From NCBI GenBank assembly GCA_944387445.1, contig CALXEX010000009.1, positions 1-57,971 on the forward strand: DNA of 57,971 nucleotides, read 5' to 3'. A model generated the notes under the pieces. It saw only the letters and a program-made list of their open reading frames with translations. It searched no databases and had not been told where the DNA came from. Source of the DNA: an uncultured Clostridia bacterium. Its GTDB lineage: Bacteria; Bacillota; Clostridia; TANB77; CAG-508. Shown piece by piece: positions 26,829 through 36,357 of this stretch (positions within the stretch are counted from its first letter, which is position 1; every line of letters starts with the position of its first letter). The position numbers and the translations under genes were made by a program.

Positions 26829-29697
26829 AATAAAAATACATGAAATAGCTAAAAAACTAAATTTAACAAGCAAAGAAGTATTAGATATTGCTAACAAATT
26901 AAATATTGAAGCCAAAAGTCATTTAAGTGGTGTGGAAGAAGAAGAGGCCAAAAGAATAGAAGAAGCAATTGCAAAAAAAATGGCAGGAACAAAGAAAAGT
27001 GCAGATAATAAAGAGGCAAAAAAAGATTCTAAAAAAGACAATAAAAAAGAAACACCTGTGATTATCAGAAGAGAAGTGATTATTGCACAAGATGAATCTG
27101 AAAAAGAAAAAGAAGTGGTAAAAAAACAAGAAAAAAGAAATAGCAATATTGGTTTTGTGGAAAGAAAAACAAACAAAGACTATAACATTGTCTATCGAAA
27201 TAAGCCAAATAAACCAATGACCGTAAGCGAATTGTTCGGATTAAATAAACAAGAACCAAAGAAGGAAGAAGTTAAAAAAGAAGAAAAAACAGAAGTAAAA
27301 AGTGAACCAGTTGTAAAGGAAGAAGTGGTTGCAAAATCAGAGACCAAAACGGTTCAAGAAGAAAAATCTAACAAAGTTCCAGAAAAGGTTGAAGAAAATA
27401 AAAATATGAAAACAGAAACAAAAAATGTAAAAGTAAATAACAATCATATGAATAATCAATATCAAAATAGAAATAATAATTATAATAATCAAAGAAGAAA
27501 TAACTACAACAACAATAATACGACTAACTTCAATAACAGAAATAATAAATTTAATAATCGAAATACCAATAATAATGAACGTTATGGAAAACGACCATTA
27601 GATGAAAAAGGAATTGAGAAAAATATTAAAAATATTATGGCAACTGAAGTCGTAGAAAAAGAAACCGTAAGAGAATATAATAAAAACATTGATAAACAGA
27701 AAAATAATAATCGATTTGATGAAAATAAAAATACGAAAAAATCAAAAAATAGAAGAAATTCTAATAATGGTAACTTTGATGAAGGAAAATTAAAAACATT
27801 AAAAACAGCAAATCAATTATCAAATATGTTTGATGAACAAGATGGTGGTATGTTAGATTACTATGATTTAACAACAGAAAGAGGAAGAAGAGGAAAGAAA
27901 AAGAAAAATCAAAATCAAGAAGAAAGAACAAAACAAAAAATCTTCAAATTAACAGATATTGAAATTCCAGAAAGTATTACAGTAAAAGATTTGGCAGCTG
28001 AAATGAAAAAGACAACAGCAGAAGTTATTAAAAAGTTATTAGGATTTGGTGTTATGGCAACCATTAATCAAGAAATTGATTTTGATACAGCATATTTAAT
28101 TGCTCAAGAATTTGGTATTACAGCAACAAAGAAAGAAACCGTAACAGAAGAAGATATCTTATTTGATGAATCTGAAGATAGAGAAGAAGATTTAGTACCA
28201 AGACCACCAGTTGTTGTTGTTATGGGACATGTAGACCATGGTAAAACATCTCTTTTAGACGCTATCAGAAAAACAAATGTGATTGAAGGAGAAGCAGGAG
28301 GAATCACCCAAGCTATTGGTGCATACATGGTAAAAATCAATGATAGAGAAATTACTTTCTTAGATACACCAGGACACGAAGCATTTACAGCAATGCGTGC
28401 AAGAGGTGCACAAATTACAGATATTGCTATCTTAGTAGTTGCTGCCAATGATGGTGTTATGCCTCAAACAATTGAAGCGATTAACCATGCAAAATCAGCA
28501 GGAATTCCAATTATTGTGGCAATTAACAAAATTGATTTACCAGATGCCAATATTGATAAAGTAAAACAAGAATTAATGGCTTATGAATTAGTACCAGAGG
28601 AATGGGGTGGAGATACCATTTATGTTCCAATCTCTGCTAAAAAACATCAAAATATTGATCAATTGTTAGAGATGGTATTATTAGAAGCAGATGTATTAGA
28701 ATTAAAGGCAAATCCACATAAACAGGCAAAAGGAGCCGTTATAGAAGCTAGACTAGATAAATCAAGAGGGGCCATTGCAACAATGCTAGTACAAAGAGGA
28801 ACTTTAGATGTAGGAGATACCATTGTGGTTGGTTCATCAATCGGAAGAATCAGAGCTATGGTAAATGATAAAGGTAAAAAAGTAAAATCAGCAGGACCAT
28901 CAACACCAGTTGAAATCATGGGATTAACAGATGTTCCAGAAGCTGGAGATACTTTCTATGAAGTAAAAAATGAAAAAATGGCAAAACACTTAATTGAAAG
29001 AAGAAAACGTCAAGCAAGAGAAAAAGCAATTAATAGTGTGACAAAAGTAACATTAGACAATCTATTTAGCCAAATGGAAGAAGGAAAACTAAAAGTATTA
29101 AACTTAATTGTAAAAGCAGATGTACAAGGTTCTGTAGAAGCTGTAAAACAATCATTAGAAAAATTACAAAATGAAGAAGTAAAAGTAAAAGTTATCCATA
29201 GTGCTGTTGGAGGAGTTAATCAATCTGATGTGACACTTGCAAAAGTATCTAATGCCATTATCATTGCATTTAATGTAAGACCTGACCATACAGCAAAAGA
29301 AATGGCAGAAAAAGAAGAAGTAGAAATTAAACAATATTCTGTTATTTACCAAGCAATCGAAGATGTAGAATCTGCTATGAAAGGAATGCTTGCACCTAAG
29401 TATGAGGAAAAAGTTATTGGAAATGTAGAAGTAAGACAAACATTCAAGATTTCAAATGTAGGAACCATTGCAGGAGCTTATGTATTAAATGGAAAAGTAG
29501 AAAGAAATGCAGGTGTAAGAGTGATTCGTGATAACATTGTTATCCATGATGGACATCTAGTAACCTTGAAGAGATTTAAAGATGATGTAAAAGAGGTTAC
29601 AAAAGGTTTTGAATGTGGAATGCAAATTGAAGACTATAATGACATCAAAGAAGGAGACATGATTGAAGTATATGTAATGGAAGAAATTAAGAGATAA
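26821..29697 (+). CDS. infB: Translation initiation factor IF-2
   Basis: A 958-residue GTPase that brings initiator tRNA to the 30S subunit. I start it at the TTG at 26821 (GGGGTGAAG upstream, product [12 protein letters not shown]); an ATG at 26806 overlaps the RBS. An IF2_N domain is at residues 1-50. A long charged and then Asn/Arg-rich linker follows (about 60-370, many NNNN and NRNN runs), and a second IF2_N domain lies at about 385-435. The G domain begins with GHVDHGKT (469-476) and contains DTPGHEA and NKID. Domains II-IV complete it. It overlaps ylxQ by 8 bases. Confidence 0.97.
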   Translation: MGKIKIHEIAKKLNLTSKEVLDIANKLNIEAKSHLSGVEEEEAKRIEEAIAKKMAGTKKSADNKEAKKDSKKDNKKETPVIIRREVIIAQDESEKEKEVVKKQEKRNSNIGFVERKTNKDYNIVYRNKPNKPMTVSELFGLNKQEPKKEEVKKEEKTEVKSEPVVKEEVVAKSETKTVQEEKSNKVPEKVEENKNMKTETKNVKVNNNHMNNQYQNRNNNYNNQRRNNYNNNNTTNFNNRNNKFNNRNTNNNERYGKRPLDEKGIEKNIKNIMATEVVEKETVREYNKNIDKQKNNNRFDENKNTKKSKNRRNSNNGNFDEGKLKTLKTANQLSNMFDEQDGGMLDYYDLTTERGRRGKKKKNQNQEERTKQKIFKLTDIEIPESITVKDLAAEMKKTTAEVIKKLLGFGVMATINQEIDFDTAYLIAQEFGITATKKETVTEEDILFDESEDREEDLVPRPPVVVVMGHVDHGKTSLLDAIRKTNVIEGEAGGITQAIGAYMVKINDREITFLDTPGHEAFTAMRARGAQITDIAILVVAANDGVMPQTIEAINHAKSAGIPIIVAINKIDLPDANIDKVKQELMAYELVPEEWGGDTIYVPISAKKHQNIDQLLEMVLLEADVLELKANPHKQAKGAVIEARLDKSRGAIATMLVQRGTLDVGDTIVVGSSIGRIRAMVNDKGKKVKSAGPSTPVEIMGLTDVPEAGDTFYEVKNEKMAKHLIERRKRQAREKAINSVTKVTLDNLFSQMEEGKLKVLNLIVKADVQGSVEAVKQSLEKLQNEEVKVKVIHSAVGGVNQSDVTLAKVSNAIIIAFNVRPDHTAKEMAEKEEVEIKQYSVIYQAIEDVESAMKGMLAPKYEEKVIGNVEVRQTFKISNVGTIAGAYVLNGKVERNAGVRVIRDNIVIHDGHLVTLKRFKDDVKEVTKGFECGMQIEDYNDIKEGDMIEVYVMEEIKR

Positions 29698-29698
29698 A

Positions 29699-29722
29699 GG
29701 GAAAATATGATTTTCCTTTTTT
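29699..29722 (+). terminator. Terminator after infB
   Basis: GGAAAAT/ATTTTCC with a 3-base loop, followed by a T-run, directly after the infB stop. Suggests that rbfA and later genes have an extra promoter. Confidence 0.75.
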
Positions 29723-29823
29723 CTCAAAGATTAATCTCGTTTTGTGAGAGATTGTCAATATATTTTTATTGTATAAGAAAATAGAGGTATCTTATATAAT
29801 AAAGAAAAGGAGATGAGCCTCTT

Positions 29824-30159
29824 TTGAGTAAGTATTCTGAAAAAATTATAAGACAAACAAAAGAAGCTAGAAGGTTAGCAGAAAAGAAAAATAGAACAGT
29901 AGAAGAAAAAGAATCCAGACAATTAAAAGCAGAGAAAAAGCGTGTAAGAAAACGAATTAGGAAGATAGAAGAAGCACAAATGCTAGAACGTGTGAAAGAA
30001 CAAGAAGTAATTAGAGGAAGAAGAATTTTACAAAAGAATTATTTAGAGAGTCTAAAAGTAGGAACGCCCACACAAATAGGTTTGGCTAGACAAAGCATAC
30101 TTACTTATGAAATAGGTAGAAAATTAGAACAAGAAACTAAAGGAGAAATCACTTTATAA
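29824..30159 (+). CDS. Small basic coiled-coil protein, unknown
   Basis: A 111-residue protein, rich in Arg, Lys and Glu, that is probably one or two long helices (ARRLAEKKNRTVEEKESRQLKAEKKRVRKRIRKIEEAQ). It starts at a TTG (29824) with AAGGAGA about 12 bases upstream; no better start is in frame. The very basic character suggests RNA or ribosome binding, in line with its place between infB and rbfA. That is inference only; I do not recognise the family. Confidence 0.6.
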   Translation: MSKYSEKIIRQTKEARRLAEKKNRTVEEKESRQLKAEKKRVRKRIRKIEEAQMLERVKEQEVIRGRRILQKNYLESLKVGTPTQIGLARQSILTYEIGRKLEQETKGEITL

Positions 30160-30172
30160 AGGAGAGAATTTT

Positions 30173-30550
30173 ATGCAAGGAAAAAATAATCCTAGATTAG
30201 GAAGAATTGATGAAGAGTATAAAAAAGAACTTAGTCAAATTATTGGATATGAATTAAAAAATCCAAATGTAACAGGAATGATTAGTGTTACAAAAGTAAA
30301 AGTAACCAATGATTTAAAATTTGCAAAAGTATATGTTAGTATTTTAAATTCTAAAAATATAAAAGATACATTGGCAGGATTAAAAAAATCATCAGGATAT
30401 ATCAGAAGTGAATTAGCTAAAAGAGTGAACTTAAGAAACACACCAGAATTAATTTTTGAATTAGATGATTCTATTGAATATGGTGCAAAAATTGATTCTA
30501 TACTAAAAGAAATTATGCCTAAAAAAGAAGAACAAGGAAAGGAAGAATAA
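30173..30550 (+). CDS. rbfA: Ribosome-binding factor A
   Basis: A 125-residue KH-fold 30S maturation factor. RLGRIDEEYKKELSQIIGYELKNPNVTGMISVTKVKVTNDLKFAKVYVSIL and the RSELAKRVNLRNTPELIFELDDSIEYGAKID ending are the family signature. nrnA starts 1 base after the stop. Confidence 0.96.
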   Translation: MQGKNNPRLGRIDEEYKKELSQIIGYELKNPNVTGMISVTKVKVTNDLKFAKVYVSILNSKNIKDTLAGLKKSSGYIRSELAKRVNLRNTPELIFELDDSIEYGAKIDSILKEIMPKKEEQGKEE

Positions 30551-30551
30551 A

Positions 30552-31505
30552 ATGACATTAGATGATATTTTAGTAGAAATCAAACAAGCAGAAACGATTG
30601 TTGTTATGGCACATGAATCACCAGATGGTGATGCTATTGGAAGTGTGTTATCAATGAATTTAGCTTTACAGAAAATGGAAAAGAAAGTAGATGTTATTGT
30701 AAAAGAATTTCCAAGAACATTTGCCTTCTTACCAGGTGCTAATACTGTAAAAACAACTTCAGATATTGAAACATATGATTTAGCGATTTCACTAGATTGT
30801 GCAGATTTGAAACGATTAGTTGGTAGAGAATATTTTGAAAAAGCCAAAAAAACAATTGTGATTGATCACCATAGCAGTAATATGATGTATGGAGATTTCA
30901 ATTTTGTAAATCCAGTATCTCCTGCTTGTTGTGAGATTTTAGCAGGCATGTTTGAATATTTTGATATCGATATTGATGCAGATATAGGAAGCTGTATTGT
31001 AACAGGAATTATCACAGATACAGGAGGATTTAAATATTCTGGTGTTACAGCAGAAACATTTGAATTTACAGCCGAATTGTTAAGAAAAGGTGTTAATATA
31101 TCTGACATATATCAAAGAGTATTAGAAACGAGAACAAGATCTAACTTTGAGTTGTTAAGAAGAGCAATGAATCGATTAGAGCTTCTAGAGGATAACAAAA
31201 TAGCATTTACATATATTAATAAGCAAGATGAAGAAGATGTACATGCAGAACCAGGTGACCATGAAGGAATCGTAGAAAGTGGAAGAAGTATAGAAGGTGT
31301 TAAAGTATCTGTATTTATACGTGAAAAAGAGGAAAATGTATATAAAGTTTCTATGAGAGCTGGCAATGGTTCTAATATTAATGTTTCTGACATCTGTTAT
31401 ATTTTTGGAGGTGGAGGTCACCCAAGAGCAGCAGGTGCAGTAGTACCAGGAACAGTTGAACAAGTAAAGGAAAAATTGATAAAAGAAATTAAAAAAGTGA
31501 TATAA
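30552..31505 (+). CDS. nrnA: Bifunctional oligoribonuclease / pAp phosphatase NrnA (DHH-DHHA1)
   Basis: A 317-residue DHH-family phosphoesterase. Metal ligands are visible in AHESPDGDAIGS (residues 20-31), in SLDCAD and in IDHHSSN (DHH at 105-107). The DHHA1 substrate domain ends with GGGGHPRAAGAVV. In Bacillus NrnA degrades very short RNAs and converts pAp to AMP. The rbfA-nrnA-truB order is standard in Bacillota. Confidence 0.95.
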   Translation: MTLDDILVEIKQAETIVVMAHESPDGDAIGSVLSMNLALQKMEKKVDVIVKEFPRTFAFLPGANTVKTTSDIETYDLAISLDCADLKRLVGREYFEKAKKTIVIDHHSSNMMYGDFNFVNPVSPACCEILAGMFEYFDIDIDADIGSCIVTGIITDTGGFKYSGVTAETFEFTAELLRKGVNISDIYQRVLETRTRSNFELLRRAMNRLELLEDNKIAFTYINKQDEEDVHAEPGDHEGIVESGRSIEGVKVSVFIREKEENVYKVSMRAGNGSNINVSDICYIFGGGGHPRAAGAVVPGTVEQVKEKLIKEIKKVI

Positions 31506-31523
31506 AATGTAATGGGGTCAAAT

Positions 31524-32384
31524 ATGAATGGAATATTAATTATCAATAAATCCAAAGGATGCACATCACATGATATTGTTGCAAAAGTAAAAAAAATAAC
31601 AGGAGAAAAAGTAGGACATACTGGAACACTAGATCCATTGGCAACAGGCGTATTGCCATTATTAATCGGAAAAGGAACTTTATGTTCTAAATATTTGATA
31701 AATCATGATAAAACATATACAGTCCTTTTAAAATTAGGAATTAAGAAAAGTACAGGAGATGAAGAAGGAGAAATACTAGAAAAAAAGGCTGTGGATGAAA
31801 AGACTTGTGACGAAAAAAATGTAAAAATGGTTTTAGAGAGTTTTCTTGGAGAGCAACAGCAAATGCCACCTATCTATTCGGCCATTAAAGTAAATGGAAA
31901 GAAATTATATGAATATGCCAGAAAAGGACTAGAAGTAGAAATTAAGCCAAGAAAGATCATGATATATGATATGAAATTATTAAAAATAGATAAAGTAAAT
32001 TTTGAAATCCAATTTGAAGTTAGTTGTTCAAAAGGAACCTATATTAGAAGTTTATGTGAAGATATTGCAAAAGAAATGGAAACAGTTGGATATATGAAAG
32101 AATTGCAAAGAACAAAAGTGGGAATATTTGCCATAGAACAATCTGTTTTACTTGAAGATTTGACTAAGGAAACTATTAAAGAGAATCTGATAACCATTGA
32201 AAATTTATTCAAAAATTTAGAGAATATAGAGTTAAATGAAAAGAAATTACAACTATTTCTAAATGGTGTAAAGTTAAATTTTGATTTAGAAGATGGACTT
32301 TATAGAATATATAGTAATCAACAATTTATTGGAATTGGAGTTATAAAAGATAAACTATTGAAAAGAGATATTGTCATTCATTAA
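31524..32384 (+). CDS. truB: tRNA pseudouridine(55) synthase
   Basis: A 286-residue enzyme that makes pseudouridine 55 in the T-loop of tRNAs. I use the ATG at 31524 because it gives the canonical MNGILIINKSKGCTSHD start and has GGGGTC upstream; the ATG at 31512 would add four residues. The catalytic Asp37 is in GHTGTLDPLATGVLP. YIRSLCEDIA and the C-terminal PUA-like part are present. Last gene of the translation cluster. Confidence 0.96.
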   Translation: MNGILIINKSKGCTSHDIVAKVKKITGEKVGHTGTLDPLATGVLPLLIGKGTLCSKYLINHDKTYTVLLKLGIKKSTGDEEGEILEKKAVDEKTCDEKNVKMVLESFLGEQQQMPPIYSAIKVNGKKLYEYARKGLEVEIKPRKIMIYDMKLLKIDKVNFEIQFEVSCSKGTYIRSLCEDIAKEMETVGYMKELQRTKVGIFAIEQSVLLEDLTKETIKENLITIENLFKNLENIELNEKKLQLFLNGVKLNFDLEDGLYRIYSNQQFIGIGVIKDKLLKRDIVIH

Positions 32385-32393
32385 AAATTATAG

Positions 32394-32632
32394 TTATAGC
32401 TTAACTTAATGCGCAAGTGGTAGGTATTCATAAATTATTTCATTACGAATGTGATTGGAGATGTTTTAGAATTTGTTATATAATTTATTGAGGGATGTTC
32501 ACGGTACTCGCATAGCGAGGGTCTGAGTGAAAGAGGCTCAATAATTATGTTACAAATTCTTAAATATCGTATTGAGCCGAGTAATAAATAATTTATGAAT
32601 ACCTACCACTTGTGCATTAAGCCAAGTTATAA
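32394..32632. repeat. Nested palindrome between truB and the 32702 gene
   Basis: Outer arms 32394-32440 and 32586-32632 (47 bases, about 43 pair). Inner arms 32468-32492 and 32537-32560 are nearly complementary. Core loop 32493-32536 holds ATGTTCACG, the mini-palindrome CTCGCATAGCGAG and AGTGAAAG. The left connector has ACGAATGTGATTGGAG and the right one has TATTGAGCCGAGTAAT. The same connectors and core, with different arms, occur inverted at 38466-38726. No ORF is visible inside. Confidence 0.85.
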
Positions 32633-32651
32633 AATGATAAGTTCTATAATG

Positions 32652-32701
32652 AAAATCACCTTAATATACTTAAAAAAGAGAAAAGTATATGAGGTGATTT
32701 T
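32652..32701 (+). promoter_or_regulatory. Hairpin that masks the RBS of the 32702 gene
   Basis: AAAATCACCT..ATATACTT pairs with AAGTATAT.AGGTGATTTT (18 bp, one bulge). The RBS GAGGTGAT lies in the 3' arm and the ATG follows directly, so the fold would hide the ribosome binding site. A translational switch is likely; an alternative reading is a terminator-like relic. Confidence 0.6.
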
Positions 32702-33532
32702 ATGTATTATATTCAAGAAAATGACAAGCCTAATAAAATAGAAAAGTGGTTACATATTGTAAAATTAGAAAATGATAGGATTCTTTTACCAGTTATAGAG
32801 ACAAGTCTAGAAGACAAAAAAGCATATAAGTTGGCAATCAAAACAAAAAATATATTAGATAAAACCAATAGCAAAAAATTGGTATTAAGTAGGCAAGTGA
32901 AACAATTAGAAAACTATGTCAATTATCTATATTCTTATCATTATGAAATTGTGAATGGGAAATGGTTGTTTCAAATGTTACTATTTGAAGTTTTAGAATA
33001 TGTGATAAAAAAATTAAAAATGAAAAGGGAAGAAATAAAGATAGGAATTTTGATAAATGACATTTCAGATTTTGCCATTTATGCAATTCAGAAATTAGTT
33101 ACAAAATATAAATTTGTGAAAATTGTGACAAATCATATGGAACGATTTAAAAATATGGAAGAGAAAATTGCAGAAGAACAGGGGATTTTTATTAATGTAG
33201 GGAATAATCGAAGAAAAATATTATCCAAAACAAATATTATATTTAATTTAGACTTTCCAACTGAACTAATTAATCGATATACAATTTATAATACAGCGAC
33301 GATTATCAATTTTAAAGGAAATGTTAAGATAGAAAATAAAAGATTTAATGGATTAAATATTAATGATTATGAGATAGATTGGAAAACAAACCCACATTTA
33401 GAAAAATTTCAAGCAAAAGATGTGTATGAAGCGATACAGCATAAAAATCAACCAATAGAGGAAATATTGAAGAAAATAAAAAGGGACAATGTGATAATTC
33501 AATATTTAAAAGGTGTGAAAACAATCATTTAA
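32702..33532 (+). CDS. Conserved-looking cytoplasmic protein, unknown
   Basis: A 276-residue soluble protein without signal peptide or membrane helix. The central part alternates hydrophobic strands and helices (EIKIGILINDISDFAIYAIQKLVTKYKFVKIVTNH, about residues 118-152; GIFINVGNNRRKILSKTNIIFNLDFP), which suggests a Rossmann-like alpha/beta fold. I do not recognise the family. It sits alone, upstream of a penicillin-binding protein, and its RBS is buried in an 18-bp hairpin. Confidence 0.65.
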   Translation: MYYIQENDKPNKIEKWLHIVKLENDRILLPVIETSLEDKKAYKLAIKTKNILDKTNSKKLVLSRQVKQLENYVNYLYSYHYEIVNGKWLFQMLLFEVLEYVIKKLKMKREEIKIGILINDISDFAIYAIQKLVTKYKFVKIVTNHMERFKNMEEKIAEEQGIFINVGNNRRKILSKTNIIFNLDFPTELINRYTIYNTATIINFKGNVKIENKRFNGLNINDYEIDWKTNPHLEKFQAKDVYEAIQHKNQPIEEILKKIKRDNVIIQYLKGVKTII

Positions 33533-33673
33533 AAATAAAATTTTATCAAATACTTTTCTTTTTTTATAAAATATAATATAATGTAGATATCGATTTTTCG
33601 AAAACTTGAATAAGTAATGAAAATAGAATTTTTACAAAACGAAATTTGTACAAACTGGCAAGGAGGTAAACAT

Positions 33674-36328
33674 ATGCCAAGTAGTAGTAGAAGTAGTGAT
33701 AAAGATAAAACAAAAAAATACAATATGAAGAATGCAAAGAGAAAAAAAAGAACCAATACAACAAATAGACGAGATACAAAAGCAACGAAAAGAGTATCAA
33801 CGCAAAATGCGAATCGAAAAGCTAAGGGAAAAAAATCAAAAAATAAAGAAGGAAAATTTTCTGCAAAACATCCTAAATTAATGATGGCAATAAAAATTTT
33901 TATATTAATTTTCTTGTTATTATGTGTCATAGGAGCTGGAATTATAGCAGGTGTATTTTTTGGATTGTTTGGGGATGACTTTGAGATTACAAAAGAAGAA
34001 CTAACAATTGCTTCTGCTAATTCTGTTATTGTAGATCAAAATGGTGCAGTCATTGCTGAACTAAGCGGTGATGAGAAAAGAAAAATTATAACACTTGAAG
34101 ATATGGCAGATTATTTACCAAAAGCATATGTCGCTATGGAAGACGAGAGATTTTATAAACATAATGGTGTAGACTTAAAGAGAACAGCAGGAGCTATTAT
34201 GCAAACTTTATTAGGAAATAGTTCATATGGTGGAAGTACAATTACACAGCAATTGGTAAAAAATATAACACAAGATGATGAAAGATCTGGTATAGCAGGT
34301 ATTATGAGAAAAGTAAGAGAATGGGCAAAAGCATATCAAGTAGAAAGAATGATATCTAAAGATCAAATCTTAGAGTTATATTTGAATATATTATATGTTG
34401 GTGGAGAAGGAAATTTACATGGTGTTGAATTAGGCGCAGAATATTATTTTAACAAAAGTGCAAAAGATTTAACATTAGCAGAATGTGCATTTATGGCAGG
34501 TATTAACAGTTCTCCAAATAGATATAATCCGTTTGATGAGACAACAGATAATACAGAATTGATAAAAAGTCAAACAAAAGTTGCTTTAAATAAAATGAAT
34601 GAATTAGGATATATTAATAGTCAAGAAGAATATGATAATGCAATAGCAGAAGTAGATGCAGGCTTAAACTTCCAAAAAGGAGAAATTGTTACCTCATCTT
34701 CATATTCATATCATACAGAGGCTTTATTAGACCAAGTTATTGACCAATTTGTGGAAGAAAAAGGTTGGTCAAAGCAATTTGCTGAAAATTATGTATATAG
34801 TAGTGGACTTACAATTTATTCAACAGTAGATGCAACTATTCAAACAGAAATGGAAGAAGTAATGGCATCAGATACATATATTATTTCAGGAAGAGAAAAA
34901 GATAAAGAAACAGGGGAAAAATTAAATGAACAATCACAAGCAGCAATGGTAGTTATTGATTATAAAACAGGAAATGTTGTAGGATGTGTTGGAGGTTTAG
35001 GAGAGAAAATAGACAGTAGAGGATTAAATAGAGCGACCCAAAGTGTTAGGCAAACAGGTTCATCTATGAAACCAATTGCTGTTATTGCACCAGGATTAGA
35101 GGAAAAAGTTATTACTGCATCAACTGTGTATGATGATTCAGCAACAGATTTTGGTGGTGGATATAGACCAGAAAATTATAATCGATTTACAGGTTTAACA
35201 AATATAAGACAATTTATTTCAACTTCTCAAAATATACCAGCTGTAAAAATTATGAGAGAATTGACACCTGCTAAATCTATAGAATATTTAAACAAAATGG
35301 GATTAAGCCATATTAATGCAGATGAAGATGCAGATTTATCTTTAGCTTTAGGGGGAACAACAAATGGAGCAACACCATTAGAAATGGCATCTGCATATGC
35401 TACAATTGCAAATGATGGTGTATATATTACACCAACTTTCTACACGAAAGTAGAAGATTCTAGTGGTAATACAGTTTTAACACCAAATCAAGAACAAACA
35501 AGAGTAATATCTGAACAAAATGCCTATATTACAAAAACAATTGTAGAAGAACCAGTAAAAAGCGGAGGAACAGCAAGTTATTGTGCTATATCTGGAATAG
35601 ATGTAGCTGCTAAGACAGGAACGACCGATGAGAATTATGATAGATGGTTATGTGGGTTTACACCATATTATGCAGCAGCATGTTGGTATGGATATGATAG
35701 AAATGAATCTATTTCATATTCTGGTGGCAACCCAGCAGGAAGAATATGGGATGCAGTTATGACAGATATCCATAAAAATTTAGAAAATGCAAGTTTTGAA
35801 AGACCAAGTGGAATTGTAGAACAAACGGTATGTAAGACAACAGGTTGTTTAGCAACAACAGGGTGTACAAATACATATAAAGAAATATTTACACAAGATA
35901 ACTTACCAGAAAAATGTGAAGGACATGGAAGTCAAACAATTTGTTCTGAATCAGGCTTAGTAGCAACAGAATATTGTTCACAATATTGTACTGTTAGACA
36001 AAATTATTATGGTGCAGTGATACCTAAAGAACAATTAGGATTGTGGACACCACTAAATGGAACAAGTTCATCAGGAAAGAGAATAAGTGGAACCTGTACA
36101 TTACATACAAAGCCAAAAGAAGAAGAGCCAGAGACACCTGAACCAAGTACCAATACGACAAATACAACGAATACAACGGGTGGTAATACCTCTGGAGGAG
36201 GAAGTACAGGAGGAAACGGAAATACAACCAATAAAAATGAAAATACAACAGGAGGAAATGGAAATACAACAGGAGAAGGAGGTTCAGGAGGAGGATCAAC
36301 AACTCCTTCTGAAAATACAACATTATAG
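33674..36328 (+). CDS. Class A penicillin-binding protein (GT51 transglycosylase-transpeptidase)
   Basis: An 884-residue peptidoglycan synthase from the ATG at 33674, which has AGGAGGT 6 bases upstream; an ATG at 33617 has none. A very basic cytoplasmic tail (1-70) and one membrane helix (about 76-100) come first. The GT51 domain follows (EDERFYKHNGVD, GGSTITQQLVKN). The transpeptidase domain has SSMK (SxxK), SQN (SxN) and KTGT motifs. After it comes a short region with about eight cysteines (CKTTGCLATTGC...CSQYC), and a Thr/Asn/Gly-rich repeat tail of about 60 residues closes the protein. cysS starts 30 bases downstream. Confidence 0.94.
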   Translation: MPSSSRSSDKDKTKKYNMKNAKRKKRTNTTNRRDTKATKRVSTQNANRKAKGKKSKNKEGKFSAKHPKLMMAIKIFILIFLLLCVIGAGIIAGVFFGLFGDDFEITKEELTIASANSVIVDQNGAVIAELSGDEKRKIITLEDMADYLPKAYVAMEDERFYKHNGVDLKRTAGAIMQTLLGNSSYGGSTITQQLVKNITQDDERSGIAGIMRKVREWAKAYQVERMISKDQILELYLNILYVGGEGNLHGVELGAEYYFNKSAKDLTLAECAFMAGINSSPNRYNPFDETTDNTELIKSQTKVALNKMNELGYINSQEEYDNAIAEVDAGLNFQKGEIVTSSSYSYHTEALLDQVIDQFVEEKGWSKQFAENYVYSSGLTIYSTVDATIQTEMEEVMASDTYIISGREKDKETGEKLNEQSQAAMVVIDYKTGNVVGCVGGLGEKIDSRGLNRATQSVRQTGSSMKPIAVIAPGLEEKVITASTVYDDSATDFGGGYRPENYNRFTGLTNIRQFISTSQNIPAVKIMRELTPAKSIEYLNKMGLSHINADEDADLSLALGGTTNGATPLEMASAYATIANDGVYITPTFYTKVEDSSGNTVLTPNQEQTRVISEQNAYITKTIVEEPVKSGGTASYCAISGIDVAAKTGTTDENYDRWLCGFTPYYAAACWYGYDRNESISYSGGNPAGRIWDAVMTDIHKNLENASFERPSGIVEQTVCKTTGCLATTGCTNTYKEIFTQDNLPEKCEGHGSQTICSESGLVATEYCSQYCTVRQNYYGAVIPKEQLGLWTPLNGTSSSGKRISGTCTLHTKPKEEEPETPEPSTNTTNTTNTTGGNTSGGGSTGGNGNTTNKNENTTGGNGNTTGEGGSGGGSTTPSENTTL

Positions 36329-36357
36329 TGGCTTGGTAAGAAAGGAAGAATACAAAT

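Noticed and set aside
32394..32632. Degraded insertion sequence with transposase
   Set aside because: No transposase fragment in any frame, and arms differ from those of the related copies, unlike IS ends.
36329..36357. T-box leader before cysS
   Set aside because: The gap to the PBP gene is under 30 bases, too short for a T-box.
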